Part shown: positions 39,301-49,818 of the stretch, in pieces
Layout: every line of letters begins with the position of its first letter
Numbering within the stretch: the stretch's first letter is position 1
From: Vitis vinifera
Lineage: Eukaryota > Streptophyta > Magnoliopsida > Vitales > Vitaceae
Length of the DNA stretch: 64,000 nucleotides
Reading direction: 5' to 3'
Assembly: GCF_030704535.1 (NCBI RefSeq)
Contig: NC_081818.1
Span: forward strand, 24,777,001 to 24,841,000
Made by a program: the position numbers and the translations under genes
The notes under the pieces: generated by a model
Told to the model about the DNA's origin: nothing
The model's input: the letters and a program-made list of their open reading frames with translations, nothing else
The model's database searches: none

Positions 39301-40257
39301 CCAGTTCTGAACCTACTGGATGACCTTATATGGCTTTATGGGTTAGAAAAGGTACATAGATGGACAATTTGAGTTATTAGACAATTGTAAATGGATGTCA
39401 TGATCGTTGTTCCACAATGGAACAGGTGTCTAGAAGTACTTCTCCACGTTCTGTTAAAAAGGGTAGTGCTTCTCCACTTAATAGTTAATCTATCCCAGCT
39501 TCTCCACTTAATGGTTAATCTATCCCACTCTGATAATTCTATAGGCATGGCATTCTTAACGGAGGACCAGCAGTCACTTTGGTGGGGCCTGTCATATATT
39601 TATGGACCTAGCTATGTTGCAGATGGTCTAGAAATTATTCTGCTTTTGGTTCTAATATGGATTATATACTCCAAAATCACATTGTAGATATAAAAATCTT
39701 ATGCACCACAAATGCCTTAACCCCTCTCTCAACACCCCCCCTTCCTGCAACCAAGGAGGAAAATGTCAAGATATATCGGAGATATATCGTTGATATATCG
39801 TGTATCGGAAGGTTTCGACACGATAAATCATGGTGATATATCAGAGAGAAGAAATTTCGGTAAATATCACCAAAAAATCGCCGATATATCGGTGATATAT
39901 CAGTTGGAGGCGATAAATCGCCGATTTTTTTCATTAATCTGTTGTCACAAAAAGAAATCGCCGATATTTCTTCAATTTATTGCCGATTTTTCGGCGATAT
40001 TTCTGCAAAAAGAAAACGCCCTGCTCTGCCCAGACTACCTGCCCCTCTGCCCAGGCTCCCTTTCCCCAGCCAATCTCCTGCTCAGGTTCCATTCCCCACT
40101 TTGCCTATATATGAGACCTCCACGATTCCACCTGCCCCTCTGCCCAGGCCTATCAGTCTGCCCAAGCTCCCCTTCCCCAGCCAGTCTCTTACCCGGGCTC
40201 CATTCCCCACCTTGCCCATATATAAGACCTCCATTCCCCTTTGTTAATTTTAACCAA

Positions 40258-40298
<41 letters not shown>

Positions 40299-43200
40299 GT
40301 AAGCACAAAAGAATATTTTTGAAAACAAATTAATTATAATTATTTTATAATTATTATAAAAAAAATATAAAAATTATCATCATAATTTTTTTTCATAATA
40401 TTATTAATAGATTAATTAAATATTAAAAAATTATAGATATATTATCGTTTATTTTATATCATTTAATATAATTAAATTAAATGAATCATAAATTTAATAT
40501 TAAATATATTTTAAAATTATATATATTATAATTAAATATTATAATATTATTATAAAATAATATTTGATGTAATTTAATAATAAATGTACACTTATAAAAT
40601 TCATATTTTTATCGATGCATACGATATTATTATCAAATACGATAAATCATATTATACATATAACAAATTATTTAATAAAACAACTTAAAAATATCATTAT
40701 ACTTTTAATTATATTTTTATGAAGTTTTTCTTATATTTTTATAAATTTTGATCAATTTTAGGCTTATCAATATTTTTTTCCAAAATATCTGTCGATATAT
40801 CCGTAAAATTGAAGTACCGATATATCCGTAATTAACGATATTTTCATCCTTGCCTACAACCAAACTTGGCCTGTCTGCATTCATGTGCACCTGATATAAT
40901 TTCTATGGGACCTGGAGTTTATGTATTTTATGAACAAGATCCATTTCTAGAAATATTTCTAACATGTAGTTAAATAGTTTCAATTTGTTTATGTCTCTAC
41001 TTATGGGATCAATTTTTCTGTAGGTCATCAATGAGGATGTTACTGTTCATGATTCTAATGGGAAAATGATCGAATCACAGATTCTTCCTCTAGTTAATGC
41101 CCATGTGGGCATGAGAAACTACTATGTTAAGGCATACTTGGGTAAAACCCCAAGTGAGGCACCTAAGTATTGGCTTGCATTTTCAGCATCTGTGCCACCT
41201 CTTGGTTTCAGCACTTATACCATCTCAAGGGCTGAAAGAACAGGTTTTTGTGAAGTTGCAAATTTGCAGTCACTTTTGAGAATATACTTGCCATGCAGAA
41301 CAAACAAAGAAACCACTACAGGTTCTTGACATGAATTTGTATAACCTATTTTTTTCACTTTTTGTTGCAGCTTCTACTTTGACCACATCATCTGTATTTA
41401 CACCTCGAGCAATGGAAACCTCTACTGTTGAAGTTGGTCAAGGGAATTTAAGGCTTACTTTTTCAGCAGATGTAGGAAAAATGACACATTATACTAATAG
41501 TAGAAGCTTGGTATGCAATGTACAAGCACTTCATAAGTACTGTTTTATTGAGACTTTCACTTTCCTTCTCCATGAATTTCTTTCAGTGCAATCTGTGTTT
41601 TTCTATCCTCAATTAGAAATGATTTTGTTAGTTTTGTCATTCTGCTCAATGCATTATCTGTAGAAATCTTGTTTTCCATTCTTTTCCACTGGATTACACC
41701 TTCAATAAAAATCATAATAATGATAATAGTAAATACAGGAAGTACTCTCATGCAATTTTTACCTTTCTAGGTCAAAGAACCTGTCCAACTGTCATACAGT
41801 TTTTACACTGGAAATGATGGAAGTGATAAAGATCCTCAGGTAAATATTTTTAAATAGATATTTCTCTTGTGCCCCCTTTATCCTCTATATTCTGAATATG
41901 TTTGCACTGAATTCAAAATTATCACAAAAGTCTCCTTCCAACTTAGCTTCTTCTGAAGTTTGCATTCTTTCTTGAAGGCCTCTGGAGCATATATCTTCCG
42001 TCCTAATCGTACATTTGTTATAAAGCCTGAAGAAGAGGTGCATAATAATGTTTTCCAAGTACTTATGCCCCATACAAACATGTATCATGGTAATTTTTAA
42101 TTAATAGCTGCTTCTAAAAGTTGCAGAGTCCTTTGACTGTTATGCGTGGACCGCTACTGGATGAAGTACATCAGCGGATTAATCCATGGATATATCAGGT
42201 GCTTTGCTTTGTCTCAACGTTGCCTTCTGTGCGTTGTTTTTTTCCACTTTTCAGCACTAGAACTTAATTGTCAGAGTACATGGAGATTATATGATGGGTT
42301 AACAATGTGAAGGTCACTTCCTGAGTGAAACGTAAGCATGGCATTTTGGAAAAAAAAATGATGGACCTATGGCACTAGATGCTTACAATTCAATCAGTAG
42401 GTTCTGAGTTGTAATTAATAATTATATTTGATACATGAGATATAGTTTTGGTGATTGGACTACAATGGATTATTCAGCTAATTTAGCCATGGGGACCTTG
42501 CTCAGGAATTTTTGGAAGCTATTCCGTACTCATGTGATATGCTAGAAAATGATTCTTCGTACATGTTGAAATATGCATGTAAATTACTGTGTATACTGTT
42601 TTTGCTTGAAACTCATCAAATGTGGCAGGTCCCTTGAAAGTACAGAAGATTTTGTTTAACCAATCTGAGAATTAGAAAGTTGTAACTAACATCGACCATT
42701 CTTGTCAGTAAAACTTCCAAGGGATGGGCATAGGGATGACAAGTTGAGGGTCAGATGTAAAGTCACGTTCTCACTGTGGGGCATTTTTTTTCCTTTTTAA
42801 TCCTAATTAAAAGTTATAATACATGGCAGGGTGGGATTTAAGATACTTTGGTTTTATGATTACTAGAGATTCTGTGTTTGCTTTTGTCAGTAACATTGTG
42901 ATGCACACATGTGCAGGTCACCAGACTTTACAAGGGCAAGGAGCATGCTGAAGTCGAGTTTGCAGTAATCTTACTTACTGGCTTCTTCTACATTTATCTA
43001 TTCTAAAAAATTTATTCTTGGGCAGTAGAGAATTTAGATTTTTTTTTTCTCTTTTTGTTTACCATGGTGGTGAATGGTTAAAATGGGGTCAACATTGACA
43101 TACTGTACCCTCATCCATGCATTGACGGTGTCTTCGGTATCAGGTTGGACCTATACCTATAGATGATGGAATTGGGAAAGAAGTTGCAACTCAAATTACA

Positions 43201-46200
43201 ACTACGATGGCAACCAACAAAACATTCTATACAGATTCCAATGGACGGGATTTTATCAAAAGGGTATGTTGTATGCTTGCCATTACCACTAAATATAGTC
43301 ATTGCTTTTCTTTGTTATCAGAAAAAAATATATTTTTTGAAACATGAATCAAATTAAGAAGGATGAGAAGTTCTTCGAGTGTAGTGACAATGCAACTAAA
43401 AAATGAACCATAAGCCAATATATTTAGTTTTGTTATCCTTTTGACCTCAGAAGAATTGTTGGGTGGGAATCCTAATAAGTTATTTTCTGTGTCTTCACAT
43501 TGCCAGAAACAAGGATTGATGTTCCTCAACTTTGACAATTTGTTTTCAGTTGCTCAGAGCACATGGCATAGAGAAATATAGTTGTTAAAAGTGATATTCC
43601 TTTCTAATTAGTTCAGTTTATACAACATTATGTGATGATTCATTTGGTTTACAGATTCGTGACTACAGAACAGACTGGGACCTGAAAGTGAACCAACCTG
43701 TTGCTGGAAATTATTACCCAGTATGTTGTTTTTAATTAAGCCTATAAGTTTTTTGTATTGGGTGGTGCAGTACCTAATTCACTTTTTTGATAATAAGCTT
43801 TTCAGTTGTTGAAAATTCTGCTTGAAGATCTATTCTCCTGGTGAATTAAGTTTTGCATGATAATAATGGTTTTACAAATAAATTGACTTCAATTTAATAA
43901 TGAGGAACAAGTTTGAGAAAATGTTAAATAAATCTGTTACTTGTGATCACATCTCTTTATAAAAGTAAACCTCTATTTGCTGCTCATATCTGAAGCAGCA
44001 GACAGTCTTTCTTCATAAACAGGACAAAACAAGTTTAAAGATAGAAAATTGATGGTTTTTTTATTCCATTCTATAATATATATATTTTCCTGGTCCTGGC
44101 ACTTGCATTTTATTCATACTCACCTTCCTATGGTTTGGGCCCTTTTAGCACAATGACATTTAGAAACTTATTGCATTATTAATCCCTTCTTTGTCTTCAC
44201 ATATGATTCTATATACTCCCTTCAGATCAATCTTGGAATATACATACAAGATGATAAAACAGAGCTTTCAGTTTTAGTGGATCGATCTGTGGGTGGATCC
44301 AGCATCGCGGATGGACAAATAGAGCTGATGCTCCACAGGTACATTCTCACCTTCACAATTCATAATTGTCATTGGTTACCTGGTGATGAGTAAAAACTTC
44401 ATGCATTATGTGAATCATAATTGAGAATCCTCTTATCATATAGGAGACTGCTACATGATGATTCTAAAGGCGTTGCAGAAGCTCTTAATGAAACAGTCTG
44501 TATCCATGATAAATGCACTGGACTAACAGTAAGCACATGTTACCCAGCTCTGGAACTCTTTCCAGGGCAATCTTTTTTCTTTTTTATACCAGATTTGAAT
44601 ATTTCTTTTCCTGAAACCCTTACATTTTGCAGTTTAATTGTATAAATTTACTACTTGTTCTTCAAATAGTCATAGATTTATTAAAAATGAAAAACCTTAC
44701 AGCTGCCTCTTACTTTCAACTGAAACAAAAACATTGTGATATTCTTGTTAGTGATACTTAACTATAGACTTTCCCTAGGTCAGTAGCTTACTCAATGTAT
44801 TTTTTATTATGCAATTTCTGGTCATGGAGATTTTGAGCTGTCTATTATAAATTTAAATGTCACCATATTCAAATTCGTCTTATGCGTTAGAAACAACTCT
44901 GTTACTTTCAGTCTGTTCCAGGACATTTTGGTTGAAAGGTTCCAATTTGGACATGTGTGTGTCGGTGGGTGGGGACAGGATGGCCCTATCTTCTATATCA
45001 AGTTGTATGCCAGAAGGTTTGGACCTGTCCTCATTCTGTCTGGAATTGATGGTATCAGATGGTATGGAGATGTATCTGGAGCTGGCAGTTCATCTTTTTT
45101 CTCTAGTCTGGTGATTTTCATCTTCTAGGTCTTTTAAGATCAAGTTACCGTTTCTTCTTCCAATATGAGAATCTTACTATTTCAATCTGATTCTATGGAA
45201 AAAGAGGAAAGACGCAGAGGGTGGAAAATTCTTTTAAAATTGGACTTGTGTGGAGCTTTGGTCCTGGTGAATAATATGGGGATCCTGTAGTTAAACTGAA
45301 TGATATTAGGGCATTAGGGGTTATTTCTACTAATTCTGTATTTAAGTACTAAAACTGTTCCTGAATGATTCATTAGATATGGAATGCAGTCAAACCATTT
45401 TATATACATTGTGATGGACCTGTTTTTGGGTTGTGCTCCCTCTTTTGTTAGGGGCCTTTAATTAAATATTTCTTTGCAATCAGAATATACACAACCAGTG
45501 ATGGACCGAAAATGGAATACTGGGACCCTTTAACAGTGTTTTCCACTTCAATTGAAAGTACTCAAAACACTAATCAAAATGGAACTATTAGCTTTGATGA
45601 AAGGTGTGATAATTTTGTCAATGTGAAGAATAACCTATAATCTCCTGCATACTCAATTAACTTTTGCAGATCCAAGGAAAATTTTATTTCAGAATCGACC
45701 CCCTAGGGGAGGGTGCTAAGTGGCGTCGTTCAGCTGGCCAAGAGATATATTCTCCATTTCTGTTAGCCTTCACTGAAGAGGTAAAACAAGCTATTGAAGT
45801 ACATGTGTTTCTAGTCATGTGCATTAGTTACATAATTAATTTCCTTTTTGCAGGATGGAGATAACTGGATGAGTTCTCATGTACCCACATTTTCAGGAAT
45901 TGATCCCTCCTACAGTTTGCCTGATAATGTTGCTCTTATAACTCTCCAGGTACATGAAGCTTCATCTTTGTGCAAGAGAGGCTTATGTTTGGTTTCATTA
46001 TTGTTTTCTTTGAATAAGAAAAGTAAGAAAAGAAAAAGTCTTCTAGGAGAAATTTTTACCTAAATGGCTAGGTACATAACAGGACTACCAATTCATGTAT
46101 ACATGCTTCTTGGTTTTCTTTTATTTCCTCCTCTCTTTTTTTCACCTTTAAAGTTTCATTGTCCTGGACCATGCAGGAGCTTGATGATGGAAAAGTTCTC

Positions 46201-47896
46201 CTTCGGTTAGCACATTTATTTGAGGTTTTATTTCCTTTCTTACTCCATTCAATTGTTGCAAGGAGCATTATTTCTGAGCTTTCATTGTATGAAGTTAATT
46301 TGTTTTTTGGTATTTCCAACTTTTATTTGTGCTACGTTTGGTTCTACAAAAGTACCACTGGAAAGGAAAAAATAGTAAGGAAATGATTTTCTCATATTTG
46401 TTTTACCATGAAAAAATCAAATATAACTATTAGTTCAAAGCTTATGAATTTTAAATTATTTAATCTTGATATAAAAGAGGAAAAATGTGAAATGAGTTTG
46501 AAAAAACATGTAAAAGTAATTTATTGACTTTAAATCTATTTTTATTCTCCTTAATTTTTTTTCCTTCTATTTTTTCCTTTTGTTCTTTCACATGCATTTT
46601 CCCTCAAATTTTCTTATAACCATAGGGTTAGTGGATAATGCTTGGAAACATAAATTCAAGTGTACTGCATTGCTTTACCTAAATTGCATGTGGGTCAATT
46701 GTGTCATCATTTTTAGGTTAATTTATGGTTTCATGGATAATTTTCTTTGTTTTTATTAGTTTTTGGCTAGTTTCTCCTGTTCCATAGCATTTCAAGGCTT
46801 CAAGCTTAGCTTCTAATACATTTATCAGAAGTTATCCTCTTTGTTTGAAGACTTAATTTTCCTTTTGTACTAGTGTTATTGTAATAAGCATGTGTGTGAA
46901 GAGTACATCAAACTTTCAGAGGACCTTTACTAAGCACAAGGGAGAGCTAAAGAATTTGCAACCCTTCTTCAAGCGAGAATTAGATAAAAACCACACCGAG
47001 ATGAGAGGCAGATCACTCCAAACTCAGCTCTTCATTGAAATACCTGTGATCGTTGTTAAGAAAGTGAAAAAGAGACTTTTTTTCATTGCTTCACTTCATA
47101 CTAAGCCCAAAAACATGGTAGTTCCTGGTTTTTTCAAATGACAGTTTTTTTAATTCCCCTGAAATAGCCAATCTAGGTGGAGCTTACTAATGTAGGATGG
47201 AAGCAGTGGCAACATGTTGCTTTACTAACACCCGATATTAGTTATTGTTACTAAAACAGAGAAGCTATGTCCTTATCTCAAAGACTTTGAAGTACTTGCT
47301 ATGATGTTCTTTTCTTTTATTTTTTTGACAAATCAATTACTAAATTTGGCAGAATGTTTGTTGTGCACTTGAGCCCCGGGTATCATAGAGAAGAATTCTG
47401 TTTTTAGAAGTTAATCTGCTTTCCGTGAAATTTTTAATTGTTTTTTTTTTTCTTTTTTTTTTTCTGTGTTTGGCTTGAACTTGTGCAAAGATTGGGGAGG
47501 ACAAAGATCTTTCTGTAATGTCCAGTGTAGAACTGAAAAAGCTGTTCCCTGGCAAGAAGGTAGAAGCAATGCACTCTAACCATCTATTGTTTTTTCAGCA
47601 ACCATTCTGTTTTATCTAACAAAGTTCAGCTTTTTTCTTCACTTCAGATTAGCAAAGTGACAGAAATGAGCTTATCTGCCAATCAAGAACGAGAAGAAAT
47701 GGAGCAAAAGAGACTGGTTTGGAAAGTCGAGGGCTCCCCTGAAAAAGAACCTGAGTTGGCAAGGGGAAGACCGGTTAATCCTACGAACCTGGTCGTGGAA
47801 CTAGCTCCAATGGAAATCCGCACCTTTGTTATTGAAATCGGTTCCTTGCCTCTCAGGAAGTCGCAGATGCCTGAAGACGGGAGATATGCTGCATAA
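33360..47896 (+). CDS. Class II alpha-mannosidase (GH38, vacuolar/lysosomal type), tandem copy 2
   Basis: Same enzyme family and direction as the upstream neighbour. Exons: 33360-33554, 33646-33729, 34105-34193, 34356-34530, 34696-34815, 35004-35090, 35192-35263, 35885-35998, 37510-37610, 37705-37798, 37893-38060, 38154-38243, 38856-38921, 39028-39084, 41024-41243, 41371-41510, 41771-41839, 41978-42037, 42127-42198, 42917-42964, 43144-43263, 43655-43720, 44226-44338, 44444-44528, 45670-45780, 45854-45949, 46177-46224, 47491-47559, 47648-47896. They give 1025 residues. Exon lengths equal those of copy 1 except exon 6 (+3) and the last exon (+33). There is a signal peptide (residues 1-18). HTHDDVGW has H44 and D46, WQIDPFGHS has D166, and AQHHDAVTGT lies at 405-414; the active site is complete. 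Exon 11 is about 79% identical to copy 1 at the protein level. Intron 12 starts with GC instead of GT, and intron 14 carries a hAT-like insertion. The longer C-terminus ends in KSQMPEDGRYAA. Confidence 0.96.
38244..38855 (+). other. GC-AG intron (intron 12 of mannosidase copy 2)
   Basis: The donor reads CAG/GCAAAA and the acceptor TTTCAG. The same intron in copy 1 begins CAG/GTAATA. The exon length (90 nt) and phase match copy 1 only if the GC donor is used. Reading on from it meets a TAG stop before any nearby GT donor. Confidence 0.85.
39468..39527. repeat. Tandem repeat, 30 bp x 2
   Basis: The unit beginning GCTTCTCCACTTAATAGTTA occurs twice in direct order (39468-39497 and 39498-39527), differing at one base (A/G). 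A partial third unit (TTCTCCACGTT) precedes it near 39440. It lies in intron 14 of mannosidase copy 2. Confidence 0.85.
40039..40240. repeat. CT-rich imperfect tandem duplication inside the hAT-like element
   Basis: A roughly 90-bp CT-rich unit starts CTGCCCCTCTGCCCAGG at 40039 and again at 40132. It runs through CCCCAGCCA, CATTCCCCAC and TATATRAGACCTCCA in both copies. The second copy has about 16 extra bases after the start. Confidence 0.75.
40265..40293. repeat. (TA)n microsatellite
   Basis: About 14 uninterrupted TA units, within the hAT-like element of intron 14. Confidence 0.9.
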
Positions 47897-48508
47897 GATC
47901 CTAGCGAATTTGAGAAAGGGCCCGTGCCTCTTTGCGCTCATAATTTCATCTGAGCTTCCCCCCAGTTGTATTTTGAACTTCTGGCATAGTTCCTGAAATA
48001 ACTCTATATCGTATGACAATTATCCATGAACGTAGATGACTTATCATGTTGGGAGGTTCCACTTCCATGTAAATATGATGCAACCGAATTATCTTGTGCT
48101 TGCATTCTCCACATGGAAATGAATTATGTTGTGTGCTCGACAAAGTCTCATTCCATTTTTGGGTTTTTCGCATCAGAAGGTTTTTAGAGCACAAAAGTTG
48201 GCCATGTGTGCTTTTGCAACCATCGACCACAAGTTTTGGTTCCAAAAATTTGAAGTTGAAGGATGCTTAGCGGTTCGGGAGTCATTTTGGTTATGACTCT
48301 TTTATCAGCGCCACTTTTTGATAGTAGCATTTTCCATTATGGGTACTTCTAAATAAGATCACTTATTGCTGGGATATAACTAGAAAAATGCTTTAATAAT
48401 ATTTTTGATGATATATTGCTTAATAAAAATGCTGTTTTTTAAATAATCTTTTTAAAGTGATTCTTGTGATGATTTTCAGTGATCCTTTAAATTTTTAAAA
48501 ATATATTA

Positions 48509-48630
48509 GGAGTGAGTTTGATAATAATTTTATGAGGCGTTTTTAATTTTTTTTAATATTTAAAAGATAAAAAATTTTAAGTATTAGAAATATTAAAAAC
48601 TTTTCTTAAAATCATTATCAAACACCCTTT
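48509..48630. repeat. Fold-back (MITE-like) element A
   Basis: The left arm has GTTTGATAATAATTTTA and the right arm is its near-perfect inverted copy (TAAAATCATTATCAAAC). Total length is about 120 bp with an AT-rich loop. Confidence 0.55.
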
Positions 48631-48709
48631 AAATGTCAATTTTATTTTATTTTAATAAAAAAATGCTTTTAAGTATTAGGAAACACTTTGTGGTGGTTGT
48701 TTTTTTTAT

Positions 48710-48826
48710 TTAAAGTGTGTTTGATAATGATTTTTAAAAATATTTTCGGTTTTTCTAATACTTTAAAATATTTATTTTTTAAATATTAAAAATATTTTTC
48801 ATAATTGTGCCAAACATACTTTTAAT
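48710..48826. repeat. Fold-back (MITE-like) element B
   Basis: Arms TTAAAGTGTGTTTGATAATG and, inverted on the right, a diverged copy ending CCAAACATACTTTTAA. It is about the same size as element A and shares the GTTTGATAAT core, so it is probably the same family. Confidence 0.55.
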
Positions 48827-49737
48827 TTCAAATGAAATTTTAATATAATATTTAATAGTATTAAGTATTAAATTATCAATTTTTGTAATACTTTATTTTT
48901 ATTAAACATTAAAAAATAAAAATTTTTAATATATTACTTTTTTTGTTTAAAAAAAAATAAATATTTTGATTTTTTCTACTCAATCAAAAGTTTATTAAAA
49001 ATCATAAAAAATTAAATGGTTTAAATTCTAAAAGAAAATTGCTTTTAAAAAAACACAAAAGAAACAAACATCCTTCTATCTATTTCAAAATTACTTGCTA
49101 GCTACAAAAAGATTTTGAAATTGGCTTTTAAGTGGTTTTAACTTCTTAAAAATCACTCTTAATTAAACAGACTTCAATACTTAAAATCACATGGTTCAGA
49201 ATACGAACTTATGATGGCACCAATCTAACACTAAATTATGTTCATATTGTTGATTCCCTATCATTTTCGGATTTTTTTATAAATATTATTAAAAAATAAT
49301 TGTTTGAAAAAAAAAAATACAATATTTTTTTATCACAATATTTTATTGTAATATTGAAATCATTTTTCAAAAAGACCAATTCTCTTTTTTTGTTAGCATA
49401 AAATTAATTTTTTCAATAGATAAATTCATTTTTTTATATGAAAGTTAAAAAAATGTTCAAAACTCATTGCGGATATGGAGTTGTATGAATCGTAATCGTA
49501 TGGTTCTGTGTAGAATCAATCAATCAATATATTCCCAATGTCTAGTGGGAAAGAGGATCCAATTCCAATTAGGAAAAAATTATTAGACTCCATTTCAATT
49601 CTTTTTTTTACCCTTTAAAGGGAAGGGCATTTTTGAAAATAAGGTGAACATCTAGATGTTATATTGTCAAAAGTGGATGTTCGGTCTAGATGCCCAGATA
49701 CCCTTGGAAGTAGTGTAACGGGGACGGTGATTTTGGG

Positions 49738-49746
49738 CATAAAAAG
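49738..49746 (+). promoter_or_regulatory. TATA-like motif upstream of the RNF10-like gene
   Basis: CATAAAAAG lies about 80 bp before the chosen ATG at 49819. This would be a short leader but is a possible core promoter. No other TATA-like candidate stands out in the GC-richer stretch nearby. Confidence 0.35.
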
Positions 49747-49818
49747 GAGTTCGGAAGTTCAGAGGAGTCGTTGCTGAAACACGAAATCCGAGTTCCCCAA
49801 GTTCCTGCGCAAACTTTC

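Larger units (their letters stand above)
39752..40852. mobile_element. hAT-like non-autonomous element in mannosidase 2 intron 14
   Basis: The element is 1101 bp. The ends are imperfect inverted repeats: left CAAGGAGGAAAATGTCAAGA, right end reversed CAAGGATGAAAATATCGTTA. The flanks CCTGCAAC (39744-39751) and CCTACAAC (40853-40860) match at 7 of 8 bases, fitting an 8-bp hAT target duplication with one later mutation. Subterminal arrays of GATATATCG occur at 39770, 39781, 39792 and 39883, and inverted (CGATATATC) at 40793 and 40818. The interior has a CT-rich block duplicated in tandem and a (TA)n run, then very AT-rich sequence. No transposase frame was seen. Copy 1 lacks it. Confidence 0.75.
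47897..49818. other. AT-rich intergenic region with fold-back repeats
   Basis: The mannosidase 2 3' UTR ends in the first few hundred bases. The rest is strongly AT-rich with two short fold-back elements at 48509-48630 and 48710-48826. Composition rises in GC near 49690, approaching the RNF10-like gene. No coding exon was found. Confidence 0.55.

Noticed and set aside
44857..45128. Overlapping plus-strand open frames in mannosidase 2 intron 24
   Set aside because: No family recognised, no splice borders matching the gene phases, and no counterpart in copy 1.
49771..49818. N-terminal extension of the RNF10-like first exon
   Set aside because: It opens only from a TTG; the first ATG in frame is at 49819, so the extension is treated as leader.
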